NCBI RefSeq assembly: GCF_001570365.1
Contig: NZ_BBYK01000038.1
Span: 62,001 to 126,000 of the forward strand
DNA from: Microtetraspora fusca
Lineage (GTDB): Bacteria > Actinomycetota > Actinomycetes > Streptosporangiales > Streptosporangiaceae
Direction of reading: 5' to 3'
DNA: 64,000 nt
The notes under the pieces are model-generated. The model searched no databases. It was not told the DNA's origin and was given only the letters and a program-made list of their open reading frames with translations. Shown here one piece after another: positions 33,465 through 41,349 of this stretch. The stretch's first letter is position 1; the number at the start of each line of letters is the position of its first letter. The position numbers and the translations under genes were made by a program.

Positions 33465-34364
33465 ATGGCGATGAATCGCGACGAACTCGCCGATTTCCTC
33501 CGTCGATCCCGCGAACGGCTCCGGCCAGAGGAGGTCGGACTCCCGTCAGGGCCCCGGCGGCGCACCCCCGGACTGCGCCGGGAGGAGGTCTCCCGGCTCG
33601 CCGGCATGTCGGCGGACTACTACATGCGGCTGGAGCAGGCCCGCGGCCCGCAGCCGTCGGTCCAGATGCTCGCCGCGCTCTCGCGGGCGCTGCGGCTGGA
33701 CGAGGACGGACGCGACCACCTCTACCTGCTCGCCGGGCACCGCCCGCCCGCCGGCCGCCAGGCCGGATCACACGTACGGCCCGGCCTGCTGTTCCTGCTC
33801 GACCGGCTGTCCGACACCCCGGCCCAGATCCTCAGCGACCTCGGCGACCTGCTCGCGCAGAACACGCTGGCCGAGGCCCTTTTCGGCTGCGTGTGCTCCG
33901 TCAGTCCGCCGGACCGCAACATCGTGTGGCGCTGGTTCACCGACCCCGTGGTCCGGGCCGCTTATCCGGAGGACGAGCAGGAGCACTACAGCCGGGTCCA
34001 CGTCGCCGACCTGCGCGCGGCCTTCACCCGGCGTGGCGGCGACGCCCCCGCACGGGCCCTGGTCGCCCGGTTGCGCGCCGCGAGCCCCGAGTTCGCCGAG
34101 CTGTGGGACCGGCACGAGGTCGCGGTACGGCGCGGCAGCCGGATGCGCGTCCTGCACCCGGAGATCGGCTTGCTCGAACTGGACTGCGAGACCCTGCTCA
34201 CCCCCTCGGAGGACCAGCGGGTGCTGGTGTTCACCCCGCCGCCGGGCACGGCCGGGCTGGACCACCTGCGGCTGCTCGGGCTGCTCGGCCACGACAGTTT
34301 CGTCCGCGCACGCCCCGGCCCCGGCCTCGGACCGGCCGCGCTCGACGCCGCCGCAGGGGCCTGA
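33465..34364 (+). CDS. XRE regulator with MmyB-like ligand-binding domain
   Basis: A 299-residue regulator. The N-terminal helix-turn-helix spans about residues 8-75 (RTPGLRREEVSRLAGMSADYYMRLEQARG). The rest matches the MmyB-like domain, including WRWFTDPVVRAAYPEDEQEHYSR, HPEIGLLELDCETLLTPSEDQRVLVFTP split around the usual conserved positions. These proteins often control a divergent oxidoreductase or hydrolase gene, here the alpha/beta hydrolase. A second in-frame ATG lies six bases downstream and neither has a clear ribosome site. The ligand, possibly a fatty acid by analogy with MmyB, is unknown. Confidence 0.88.
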   Translation: MAMNRDELADFLRRSRERLRPEEVGLPSGPRRRTPGLRREEVSRLAGMSADYYMRLEQARGPQPSVQMLAALSRALRLDEDGRDHLYLLAGHRPPAGRQAGSHVRPGLLFLLDRLSDTPAQILSDLGDLLAQNTLAEALFGCVCSVSPPDRNIVWRWFTDPVVRAAYPEDEQEHYSRVHVADLRAAFTRRGGDAPARALVARLRAASPEFAELWDRHEVAVRRGSRMRVLHPEIGLLELDCETLLTPSEDQRVLVFTPPPGTAGLDHLRLLGLLGHDSFVRARPGPGLGPAALDAAAGA

Positions 34365-34373
34365 GAACGCGCC

Positions 34374-34418
34374 GAGGGGCGGCCCCGTCGGTGATGTCCA
34401 CCGACGCGACCGCCCCTC
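34374..34418. terminator. Hairpin terminator, copy 2 of the duplicated element
   Basis: The inverted repeat GAGGGGCGG...CCGTCGG / CCGACGCGACCGCCCCTC follows the XRE stop by nine bases. From GATGTCCACCGACG onward it is identical to copy 1 at 32424 through GGGTTCC (34439). The left arm differs slightly, so the stem here is less perfect. Confidence 0.6.
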
Positions 34419-34450
34419 GCGGCTCCTGCCCTGGGTTCCAGGTCCCGGAC

Positions 34451-34498
34451 AAAACAACGACCCGCGGAAGACGACTACCAAACCGTCGACCACGGGTC
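34451..34498 (-). terminator. Second (distal) tandem terminator of ssrA
   Basis: Read on the minus strand, a hairpin GACCCGTGGTCGACGG...CCGCGGGTC (34498-34459) is followed by GTTGTTTTG. It is a diverged copy of the hairpin at 34535-34583; changes in the upper stem (TTTGGTAGTC) weaken pairing near the loop. It would back up the proximal terminator. Confidence 0.7.
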
Positions 34499-34512
34499 TG
34501 CATTCGGAGGTT

Positions 34513-34532
34513 CCAGGGGGTCGACCCCCTGG
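34513..34532. repeat. Perfect 20-base palindrome between the two ssrA terminators
   Basis: CCAGGGGGTCGACCCCCTGG is fully self-complementary with no spacer. It lies between the tandem terminators, next to the T-tract of the proximal one. It may be an extra stem or the scar of the duplication. Confidence 0.6.
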
Positions 34533-34534
34533 GT

Positions 34535-34583
34535 AAAAACAACGACCCGCGGAAGACGGCTGCAAAGCCGTCGACCACGGGTC
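34535..34583 (-). terminator. Rho-independent terminator of ssrA (proximal)
   Basis: On the minus strand a long hairpin GACCCGTGGTCGACGGCT, TTGC loop region, AGCCGTCTTCCGCGGGTC (34583-34544) is followed by GTTGTTTTT. It starts eight bases after the tmRNA 3' end, the expected place. Confidence 0.85.
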
Positions 34584-34590
34584 TCCCAAG

Positions 34591-34973
34591 TGGAGGTGGC
34601 GGGAATCGAACCCGCGTCCTTCAACACCAAGACAGGGCTTCTCCGGGTGCAGCCTGTTACGTTTTTCTCAGCCCCGGCAATCTCACAGGCGAGTCGCCGA
34701 CGGGCTCAGTCACTGTTTGGTTTCCCGATCGACCCCGTGACCGGGTCGCTCGGTTGAGCCTCCTAGCGATGTCAGATCCGGGCCGGAGGCGGTCCCGGGC
34801 TGACAGAGGTCTCTCGCTGCTTAGGCGGCGAGGGCCAGGGAGCCCTGGCTGACCTCAGTGCGCGTGTTATTGGCACTTATTGGTTTGCGGTCACAGTGTT
34901 AACGAGGTTATGTCCGCAGTCCTCGACCCGCTTCCCCTGACTTGCAATGTCGAAGTCGAAACCGGTCACCCCC
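34591..34973 (-). ncRNA. ssrA: Transfer-messenger RNA (tmRNA)
   Basis: The 383-base gene rescues stalled ribosomes with SmpB, encoded 2.2 kb upstream. The 5' end GGGGGTG (34973-34967) pairs with CACCTCC (34598-34592) to form the seven-base acceptor stem; the discriminator A is at 34591 and CCA is not encoded (CTT follows). The T-arm is CGCGGGTTCGATTCCCGC. The tag reading frame runs from GCC at 34874 to TAA at 34821 and encodes ANNTRTEVSQGSLALAA, ending in the LAA degron typical of tmRNA tags. Two terminators follow. The 3' T-arm alone looks like a tRNA end, but the full fold is tmRNA. Confidence 0.96.
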
Positions 34974-35279
34974 TGTTGAGTTGTCAACCCGGCCCCCGCG
35001 GGGATCGGCATCGCAACCATACATGCCCAACACTGGGCACGCGAACCCAATTCCCGATCAGCCGGCGGGGATGACGAAGCCCCCGGAGGCGCGCCATCAC
35101 GCACGCCCCCGGGGGCCGACCGGCAGGGTCGAGCCGGTCCGGACGGCAGGGCTCCCCCCGAGATGGAGCCCTGGTCTCATCACGGTGACTGAGTCCGCAA
35201 CCCCCCAAGCGGTGCTCAGTCACTTAGACAGACGCCTCCGGAGGCCCGGATGGTTGCTCGCCTCTCAGATTTTTTTCTG
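34974..35279. other. Intergenic region upstream of ssrA with several hairpins
   Basis: The 306 bases between the PBP-like gene and ssrA hold no credible protein gene. I see TGCCCAACACTGGGCA (35024-35039, perfect six-base arms), CAGGGCTC...GAGCCCTG (35147-35173), and a larger stem GTGACTGAG...CTCAGTCAC with inner CCGC/GCGG (35185-35223). GTTGAGTTGTCAAC lies just upstream of the tmRNA 5' end. The ssrA promoter and the end of the upstream operon must lie here. TATGGT on the minus strand near 35015 is a weak -10 candidate. Confidence 0.5.
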
Positions 35280-37163
35280 TCAGAGCTTCTTCGGGTCCGC
35301 CTGGCGGAAGAATCGCCCCGCCACCGTCGCCGCTGCGGAGGCGTCGGTGCTCTCCGCCACCACGGCGACCGCGATGTCGCCCTGCCAGCCGACGAACCAC
35401 GACAGGTCGCGCCGCTGCTTCTTCACGACGTAGCCGATGCCGGCCGCCACGCCGTACACGGGGTCGCCGGGAGCGGTGGCGGCGTGGGCCGCCCCGGAGG
35501 TCACCCCGGCGCGCATGAGCGTGCGGATCTTCTCGACGACCGTGGGGTCGAGCGGTACGGGGGCGGGCGGCGCGGCCGGGGCCACCTCCGCGGTGGGGTC
35601 CGGCGAGGACGGCGAGGTGACCAGCACCGGCGGGCGCCAGGTGCCCGACTTGACCGCCCCGGCGACGAGCGCCATGGTCAGCGGGCTCACCCGCACGGTC
35701 TGCCCCGCGATGAGCTTCGCGGTGGCGGCGTCGCTCGCCGGGTTCGGCAGGGCGCCGCTGAACGAGGCGAGCGGGAGCTCCCACGGGCTGCCGATGCCGT
35801 ACTTCTCCGCGCTCGCGACGACCGCGTCACCCGTGACCCGCCGGGCCAGGGACGCCAGCGCCGTCACACAGCCGCGTGCGAAGTCGGTCGCGAACGTCGG
35901 GGTGGTCCCTCCGGTGTATCCGGCGTGCTGGAACCGCGCCCCGGCCACCGAACGGTCCGCGCTGCACGGCACCTTCTGCTTGGCGTCGAAGCCGTTCTTG
36001 AGCAGCGCGTCGGCGGCGATGATCGAGAAGGTGGTGCCGGCGGGGAACTTCCCGGCCAGGGCGTCCTTCTGCTGGCTCATCCCCTGAGTGGAGACCGCGC
36101 GGATCTCGCCGGTGGACGCCTGGAGCGCCACCAGCGCGACCTGCTGCGACGCGGCGACGGCGCTGTCCCCCGCGGCCTGCAGGCCGGAGTCGATCGTCGT
36201 ACGGACCGAGGTGTTCGCCCGGCCCGGCCACGCCTTGAGCTCCTTGACCTGCTTGCCCGAGGAGTCGAGGATCACGACCTTGGTCTCGGTGGAGCCGGTG
36301 AGCTGGTCCTGGTAGGCCTTCTGCAGGCCGTCCCGGCCCACGGTGTCGCCGGCCCGCTGCGGGCCGCCGAGCTGCTGCTCCGCCTCCGGGGTGATCGCGG
36401 CGACGCGGCCGACGATGTCCTTGGGCGACTTGGGCGCCACCGGCAGGCTGTCCGTCACGATCGAGATGCCCTTGATGGCCTTCAGCTTGTCCTTGACCTG
36501 GCTGAAGGTTCTGCCACCGAACGTCGCGAGCGGCACGAACGACTGCGGCGGCGACGACAGGATGCGGCTGAGCAGGCGGTCCTCCGCGAACCCGGTCACC
36601 TGGGACAGCTGCGCGCACAGCGCCGTCTTGTCCGCGATCTTGTCGGGATAGACGCCCGCGACGTAGCGGAGCGTCTCGTCCTGCAGCGACTCGCCCGCCC
36701 GGTCGAGGATCGGCTGCCGCGCCAGCGGCTCAACGTCCACGGCGAACCGTTCCCCGGCGTGCAGCTCGGGGTGGATCACGCTCGGCGACCACTGGATCTT
36801 CCACTGGCCGTCCACCTGGTGGAGCGGCAGCGTGCTGTCGTACTCCCACAGCGGGTTGTTCTCACCGAGATCCACCTCGGCGTGGTACTCGGCCTTCGCG
36901 CTGTCGCCGTCACGCTTCACGCCCTTGAGCGAGAACCGGAACGACGCGGCGTCGAGTTGGACGCCGACGTCCTCCAGGGCCCGCCGTACGACGGCCGGGT
37001 CGCCGTCGGCCCTGCGGGCCGCGCCCGCGTAGTCCCCACTCTGCCAGCCCACGAGGAAGTCTCGTACGGCGTCGAGCGGGGACGGCTCCTCGAAACAGGC
37101 GGTCAGCATGGGCACGGCCAGCCCCAGGGCCAGCGCCGCCCGTACGGCTTTCGCGGCGGACAC
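35280..37163 (-). CDS. Penicillin-binding-protein-like lipoprotein lacking all three catalytic motifs
   Basis: A 627-residue lipoprotein: lipobox MLTAC with Cys23, then an NTF2-like/MecA-type N-terminal domain (to about 135), a PBP linker domain, and a transpeptidase-fold domain from about 315. Compared with the intact relative at 56911-58767, SxxK (GSTFK) reads GTTFS (Thr377, Ser380), SxN (SCN) reads GCV (431-433) and KTG reads GIG (575-577) before SWFVGW. It should not acylate penicillin or cross-link peptidoglycan; a binding, scaffold or signalling role is inferred. The GTG start is three bases after the smpB stop, so it is co-transcribed with smpB. Confidence 0.85.
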   Translation of the reverse strand: MSAAKAVRAALALGLAVPMLTACFEEPSPLDAVRDFLVGWQSGDYAGAARRADGDPAVVRRALEDVGVQLDAASFRFSLKGVKRDGDSAKAEYHAEVDLGENNPLWEYDSTLPLHQVDGQWKIQWSPSVIHPELHAGERFAVDVEPLARQPILDRAGESLQDETLRYVAGVYPDKIADKTALCAQLSQVTGFAEDRLLSRILSSPPQSFVPLATFGGRTFSQVKDKLKAIKGISIVTDSLPVAPKSPKDIVGRVAAITPEAEQQLGGPQRAGDTVGRDGLQKAYQDQLTGSTETKVVILDSSGKQVKELKAWPGRANTSVRTTIDSGLQAAGDSAVAASQQVALVALQASTGEIRAVSTQGMSQQKDALAGKFPAGTTFSIIAADALLKNGFDAKQKVPCSADRSVAGARFQHAGYTGGTTPTFATDFARGCVTALASLARRVTGDAVVASAEKYGIGSPWELPLASFSGALPNPASDAATAKLIAGQTVRVSPLTMALVAGAVKSGTWRPPVLVTSPSSPDPTAEVAPAAPPAPVPLDPTVVEKIRTLMRAGVTSGAAHAATAPGDPVYGVAAGIGYVVKKQRRDLSWFVGWQGDIAVAVVAESTDASAAATVAGRFFRQADPKKL

Positions 37164-37166
37164 GGC

Positions 37167-37649
37167 CTAGCGGCCCCCCCGACGCCGGACGGCGTTGGAC
37201 ATCGCCCGCGCCATCTCGCGGCTGGCCTGCTTCTCCATCAGGGTCTGCCGCTTGTCGTAGTCCTTCTTACCGCGCGCGACGCCGATCTCGACCTTGGCCT
37301 TGCCGTCCTTGAAGTACAGGGAGAGAGGGACCAGGGTCAGGCCGCGCTCCTTGAGGATCTGCAGAATCTTGCCGATCTCCTTGCGGTGCAGCAGCAGCTT
37401 GCGGGTGCGCCGCGCGGCATGGTTGGTCCACGTGCCCTGGCTGTACTCAGGGATGTACGCGTTGATCAGCCATGCCTCACCGCCGTCGACGGTCGCGTAG
37501 CCGTCGGTGAGATTGGCCTTTCCGGCCCGGAGGGACTTGACCTCCGTGCCGGTGAGGACGAGCCCGGCCTCGTACGTGTCCTCGATGAAGTAGTCGTGCC
37601 GGGCACGCTTGTTCTGAGCGATGAGCTTGCGCCCGATCTCACGTGGCAT
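37167..37649 (-). CDS. smpB: SsrA-binding protein SmpB
   Basis: A 160-residue protein that binds tmRNA and delivers it to stalled ribosomes. Family blocks are clear: [21 protein letters not shown] at the start, [36 protein letters not shown] and the basic C-terminal tail ([19 protein letters not shown]) that enters the decoding channel. Its length is normal. It lies downstream of ftsX (61-base gap) and just ahead of the PBP-like gene and ssrA, the order seen in many actinobacteria. Confidence 0.97.
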   Translation of the reverse strand: MPREIGRKLIAQNKRARHDYFIEDTYEAGLVLTGTEVKSLRAGKANLTDGYATVDGGEAWLINAYIPEYSQGTWTNHAARRTRKLLLHRKEIGKILQILKERGLTLVPLSLYFKDGKAKVEIGVARGKKDYDKRQTLMEKQASREMARAMSNAVRRRGGR

Positions 37650-37710
37650 ATAGGGAGCCTACCGGCGGCCGGAGCCTCGAACGGCGCGGAAGAGCGCGAC
37701 CATGGCCCCG

Positions 37711-38610
37711 TCACACCTTCAGATAACGACGCAGGGTCACGAAGGACGCCAGGAGACAGATCACCACACCCACGACCATGGTCAGCGTGATCACTCCGGC
37801 GAGCGTGTTCCAGCTCAGCGGCGCGGTCATGTACATCTGGATCTGGTCGAAGATCAGGATCTTCGTGACGATCAGCAGAACCGCGGCGAGAACACCGCCG
37901 ATCAGGCCGGCGATGACGCCTTCCATGACGAACGGAAGCTGGATGTAGACGTTCGAGGCACCGACCAGCCGCATGATGCCGGTCTCTCTCCGGCGGTTGT
38001 ACGCCGAGAGCCGGACCGTGTTGCCGATCAGCAGGGTCGCCGCGAGCACCATCAGGATGGCGATGGCGAGGGCCATGTTGCGGAGCTTCCCCATGAAGCC
38101 GAAGACCGAGTCGAGGATCTGCCGCTGGTTCACGATGTTGGAGACGCCCGGCTGGCCCTTCAGGCTCTGCTCGACCGCCGACGCCTTGTCCGGGTCCTTG
38201 AGCTTCACCCGGAAGGACTCGGGCAGGTCCTCCGGCTTGAGCACCGAGAGCAGGATGCTGTTGCCCCCGGAATCCTGGAAGTTCTTGTACGCCGCGTTCT
38301 GGTCCTCGTAGTCGACCTTCTGGACGTCGGGCATGGCCTCGATCGTCTGCTTCAGCTTGGTCTTCTGGTCCGGGGTGATCGCGCCCTTGTTCTTGCAGGC
38401 GGGGAACGCGTCGTTCTTCCCACAGAGGAAGACCGAGAGCTCGACCTTGTCCATCCAGAAGTTGGTCAGGGACGAGACCTGGGAGTTGATCATCAGTCCG
38501 ATGCCGAGCAGCCCCATGCCGACCGCGACGGTCACGACGACCGCGATGGTCATCGTGAGGTTTCGGCGGAGGCCGATCCAGACCTCGGAGAAGATGAAAT
38601 TGGCCCGCAT
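37711..38610 (-). CDS. ftsX: Cell-division ABC transporter permease FtsX
   Basis: A 299-residue protein with four membrane segments and a large external loop between the first and second (about residues 45-165), the actinobacterial FtsX form. That loop has two Cys (FLCGKNDAFPACKNKG). With FtsE it transmits a cytoplasmic ATPase signal to a cell-wall hydrolase at division. The ATG at 38610 follows GGGGAGC. It lies 74 bases after ftsE. No wall-hydrolase gene lies between ftsX and smpB, as it does in some relatives. Confidence 0.95.
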   Translation of the reverse strand: MRANFIFSEVWIGLRRNLTMTIAVVVTVAVGMGLLGIGLMINSQVSSLTNFWMDKVELSVFLCGKNDAFPACKNKGAITPDQKTKLKQTIEAMPDVQKVDYEDQNAAYKNFQDSGGNSILLSVLKPEDLPESFRVKLKDPDKASAVEQSLKGQPGVSNIVNQRQILDSVFGFMGKLRNMALAIAILMVLAATLLIGNTVRLSAYNRRRETGIMRLVGASNVYIQLPFVMEGVIAGLIGGVLAAVLLIVTKILIFDQIQMYMTAPLSWNTLAGVITLTMVVGVVICLLASFVTLRRYLKV

Positions 38611-38684
38611 GCTCCCCGTTACTCCAAACTGACTACGCGGCGCCCAGGCGGCGCCTGGCGCCGCCCCGGACCGCCACTCGTGGG

Positions 38685-39374
38685 CTAGTACGCCTGGCCG
38701 TACACCCCGCGCGACTGGTCACGGACGATCTTGCCGTCCTCCAGCTCGACCACACGCTTCCGCATGGAGTCGACGATGGCCGCGTCGTGCGTGGCCATCA
38801 GCACGGTGGTGCCGGTCCTGTTGATGCGGTCGAGCACCTTCATGATGCCGATGCTCGTCGCCGGGTCGATGTTCCCGGTCGGCTCGTCGGCAAGGAGGAT
38901 CATAGGACGGTTCACGAACGCGCGAGCCATGGCGACCCGCTGCTGCTCACCACCCGACAGCTCCTCCGGCATGCGGTGGGCCTTGCCCTCCAGGCCGACC
39001 AGCTCGATGACCTCGGGGACCACCTTGCGGATGAACCGGCGGGGCTTCCCGATGACCTCGAGGGCGAACGCCACGTTCTCGTAGACGTTCTTCTTGGGCA
39101 GCAACCGGAAGTCCTGGAAGACACATCCGATGCGGCGCCGCAGGTGCGGCACCTTGAAATTCGAGAGCTTCGCGAGGTCCTTGCCGGCGACATGGATCGC
39201 ACCGGAATTTGGCCGCTCCTCCTTGAGGACCAGCCTGAGGAAGGTCGACTTCCCCGATCCCGACGGACCCACGAGGAACACGAACTCGCCCTTGTCGACA
39301 TCCACGCTCACGTGGTCGAGGGCGGGCCGGTTCTGGTTCGCGTAGACCTTGGTGACATTATCGAAATGGATCAC
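38685..39374 (-). CDS. ftsE: Cell-division ATP-binding protein FtsE
   Basis: A 229-residue ABC ATPase: Walker [11 protein letters not shown]-loop FQDFRLL, signature LSGGEQQR, Walker [10 protein letters not shown], switch His in MATHD. It partners with FtsX. The start is the GTG at 39374, the only in-frame start near the family N-terminus ([13 protein letters not shown]). There is no ribosome site in front, and TAGACT lies about 20 bases upstream on the minus strand, so the mRNA may be nearly leaderless. The longer frame to 39515 has no support. Confidence 0.95.
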   Translation of the reverse strand: MIHFDNVTKVYANQNRPALDHVSVDVDKGEFVFLVGPSGSGKSTFLRLVLKEERPNSGAIHVAGKDLAKLSNFKVPHLRRRIGCVFQDFRLLPKKNVYENVAFALEVIGKPRRFIRKVVPEVIELVGLEGKAHRMPEELSGGEQQRVAMARAFVNRPMILLADEPTGNIDPATSIGIMKVLDRINRTGTTVLMATHDAAIVDSMRKRVVELEDGKIVRDQSRGVYGQAY

Positions 39375-39390
39375 GAGCGCATCACGGCAT

Positions 39391-39482
39391 GCCAGTCTAG
39401 GGGTTGGGACAACCAGCCCGGGGGGCGCCGGTCTCTTTGCGAAGGATCGACGTTCCGATTGGCCGAAGGCCAGTCTAGGGGT
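39391..39482. repeat. Two 14-base direct repeats in the ftsE upstream region
   Basis: GCCAGTCTAGGGGT occurs exactly at 39391-39404 and 39469-39482, 78 bases apart, between the ftsE start and the divergent small zinc-ribbon gene. On the minus strand each copy includes TAGACT. They may be two promoter elements or operator half-sites. Confidence 0.5.
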
Positions 39483-39553
39483 AACACTGACACGGAACGT
39501 CCATAACGGAAACAAAACGATTAGGGTCTGGCTGGCGGGAAGGAAGAGCTGCC

Positions 39554-39736
39554 ATGAGCTGTGAACATCTGATCTGCGCCGCGTGCGCCGGCCCTGTCGT
39601 CGAGGGACGCTGCCCGGTGTGCCGCGCGGGCCGGGCCAAGGTCCACCACCACGGCTTCCTCGGGCTATCGCCCATGGTCATCGCCCTGACGGTGATCCTC
39701 GCCCTGGCCCTGCTCGCGCTCAAACACGTGGGCTGA
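39554..39736 (+). CDS. Small zinc-ribbon membrane protein
   Basis: A 60-residue protein starting [20 protein letters not shown]. Four Cys arranged as CxxC (CAAC) and CPVC suggest a zinc ribbon on the cytoplasmic side, followed by one membrane segment ([19 protein letters not shown]). The ATG at 39554 has GGAAG eight bases upstream. It is divergent from ftsE. I do not recognise a named family. Ribosome site, coherent zinc-ribbon and membrane helix make it a likely real gene of unknown function. Confidence 0.72.
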   Translation: MSCEHLICAACAGPVVEGRCPVCRAGRAKVHHHGFLGLSPMVIALTVILALALLALKHVG

Positions 39737-39750
39737 GCTACGGCGTTTAT

Positions 39751-40032
39751 TTGCGCTCGCTCCGCTCGCGCGGGCTCGGGGCGCTGTGTTCATTGCGCTC
39801 GCTCCGCTCGCGCGGCTCAGGCCGCCCAAAGGCGATGTCTTCCCTCGTCACTCGGAGTCGCTCGTCCCTCGCTCCCCACTCGCTCCTCAGTCCAGACACC
39901 GCCGCGTCCGTGTCTATTTGCGCTCGCTCCGCTCGCGCGGGCTCGGGCCGCCCAAAGGCGATGTCTTCCCTCGTCGCTCGGAGTCGCTCGTCCCTCGCTC
40001 CCCACTCGCTCCTCAGTCCAGACACCGCCGCG
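39751..40032. repeat. 125-base tandem repeat between the zinc-ribbon gene and prfB
   Basis: Two nearly identical units of about 115 bases occupy 39793-39906 and 39918-40032, starting TTGCGCTCGCTCCGCTCGCG and ending GACACCGCCGCG, with a partial third copy of the first 30 bases at 39751-39780. The units differ by only a few bases. Each begins with a GC-rich hairpin-forming stretch. The 381-base gap (39737-40117) holds no credible gene; the repeats fill most of it, downstream of prfB and of the zinc-ribbon gene. Confidence 0.85.
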
Positions 40033-40117
40033 CCCCTCGCGTGATGGTTCGGCGCCGTAAGGATTGATGGCGCTCGCCGGTGGCGAGGGGCGCAGAGAAG
40101 GAGAGAAGGGCCGGGGA

Positions 40118-41227
40118 CTACTCGTTTTCCTGGCGGCGCATCCAGCGGATCTCGCCCTCGATGAACTCGTCGAGATCGCCGTCCAGCACGGCGGTCGGGT
40201 TGCCGGCCTCGACGCCCGTGCGCAGGTCCTTGACGATCTGGTACGGGTGCAGGACGTAGTTGCGGATCTGGGTGCCCCAGGAGGTCGTGCTCTCACCGCG
40301 GAGCTCGTTCATCGCGGCGGCCTCCTCCTGGCGCTTGCGCTCCAGCAGCTTGGCCTGCAGGACCGCCATGGCGGTCGCTCGGTTCTGCAACTGCGAGCGC
40401 TCGTTCTGGCAGGAGACCACGATGCCGGTGGGCAGGTGGGTGATGCGGACCGCCGAGTCCGTGGTGTTGACGCCCTGACCACCCGGCCCGGAGGAGCGGT
40501 AGACATCGACGCGGATGTCGTCCTCGTTGATGTCGATGTGGTCGGTCTGCTCGACGACGGGCACCACGTCCACGCCCGCGAAGGACGTCTGGCGGCGGCC
40601 CTGGTTGTCGAACGGGCTGATCCGGACCAGGCGGTGGGTGCCGTGCTCGCCGCGCAGGGTGCCGTACGCGTAGGGCGCCTTGACGGTGAACGTGGCCGAC
40701 TTGATGCCGGCCTCCTCGGCGTACGACGTCTCGTAGACCTCGGTCGAGTAACCCTTGCGCTCGGCCCAGCGCAGGTACATGCGGAGGAGCATCTGCGCCC
40801 AGTCGGCGGCGTCCACGCCGCCCGCCTGCGAGTTGATCGTGACGAGCGCCTCGCGGGAGTCGTACTCGCCGGACAGCAGCGTGCGCACTTCCAGGGCGCC
40901 GACGTCCGACTTGAGCGCGGCGAGCTCCCTCTCGGCCTCGGCGAGCGCCTCGTCGTCGCCTTCCTCGGCGGCGAGCTCGAACATGACCGGCAGGTCGTCC
41001 AGGCGCCGGGCCAGGCCCTGCACCCGGTTGACCTCGCCCTGCAGGTGAGAGAGCTTGCTGGTGACCCGCTGCGCCTGCTCCACGTCGTTCCACAGGTCAG
41101 GCGCGGCAGCCTGCTCCTCCAGCTCGGCGATCTGCTTGTGCAGGGCGTCGAGGTCGAGCACGTCCTGAATGCCCTTCAGGGTGCCGGTAAGCTCGTTGAT
41201 CTCTTCGGCTGGATCGATGACTGCCAC
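40118..41227 (-). CDS. prfB: Peptide chain release factor 2
   Basis: A 369-residue release factor. The SPF anticodon-like tripeptide is in [15 protein letters not shown], which reads UGA/UAA. The GGQ loop that triggers hydrolysis is in [16 protein letters not shown]. The frame is continuous from the ATG at 41227, with no internal UGA frameshift of the kind used for autoregulation in E. coli, as is usual in actinobacteria. It heads the prfB-ftsE-ftsX-smpB-ssrA neighbourhood. Length and motifs are normal. Confidence 0.97.
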   Translation of the reverse strand: MAVIDPAEEINELTGTLKGIQDVLDLDALHKQIAELEEQAAAPDLWNDVEQAQRVTSKLSHLQGEVNRVQGLARRLDDLPVMFELAAEEGDDEALAEAERELAALKSDVGALEVRTLLSGEYDSREALVTINSQAGGVDAADWAQMLLRMYLRWAERKGYSTEVYETSYAEEAGIKSATFTVKAPYAYGTLRGEHGTHRLVRISPFDNQGRRQTSFAGVDVVPVVEQTDHIDINEDDIRVDVYRSSGPGGQGVNTTDSAVRITHLPTGIVVSCQNERSQLQNRATAMAVLQAKLLERKRQEEAAAMNELRGESTTSWGTQIRNYVLHPYQIVKDLRTGVEAGNPTAVLDGDLDEFIEGEIRWMRRQENE

Positions 41228-41349
41228 GTCTGTAAAGGGTACGCGAACACGGGACCCTGTTGAGTACGGCGCCTTGGCTACGATGTGGCCGGGATGTGGC
41301 CCCTCATGCGGCCGCTGTCAGCGTGCCGGGTGCGCGAGAGGAGGCCACG

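Noticed and set aside
34591-34625. A tRNA 3' end (T-arm and acceptor)
   Set aside because: The acceptor partner is 375 bases away and the tag frame lies between, so it belongs to tmRNA.
34877-35104. A 75-codon minus-strand frame near the tmRNA
   Set aside because: It covers the tmRNA 5' part and promoter; the RNA fold and tag explain the sequence.
39751-40032. A CRISPR array
   Set aside because: Units are about 115 bases with no unique spacers and only two full copies.
40118-41227. A programmed frameshift in prfB
   Set aside because: The frame is continuous from ATG through SPF and GGQ with no internal stop.
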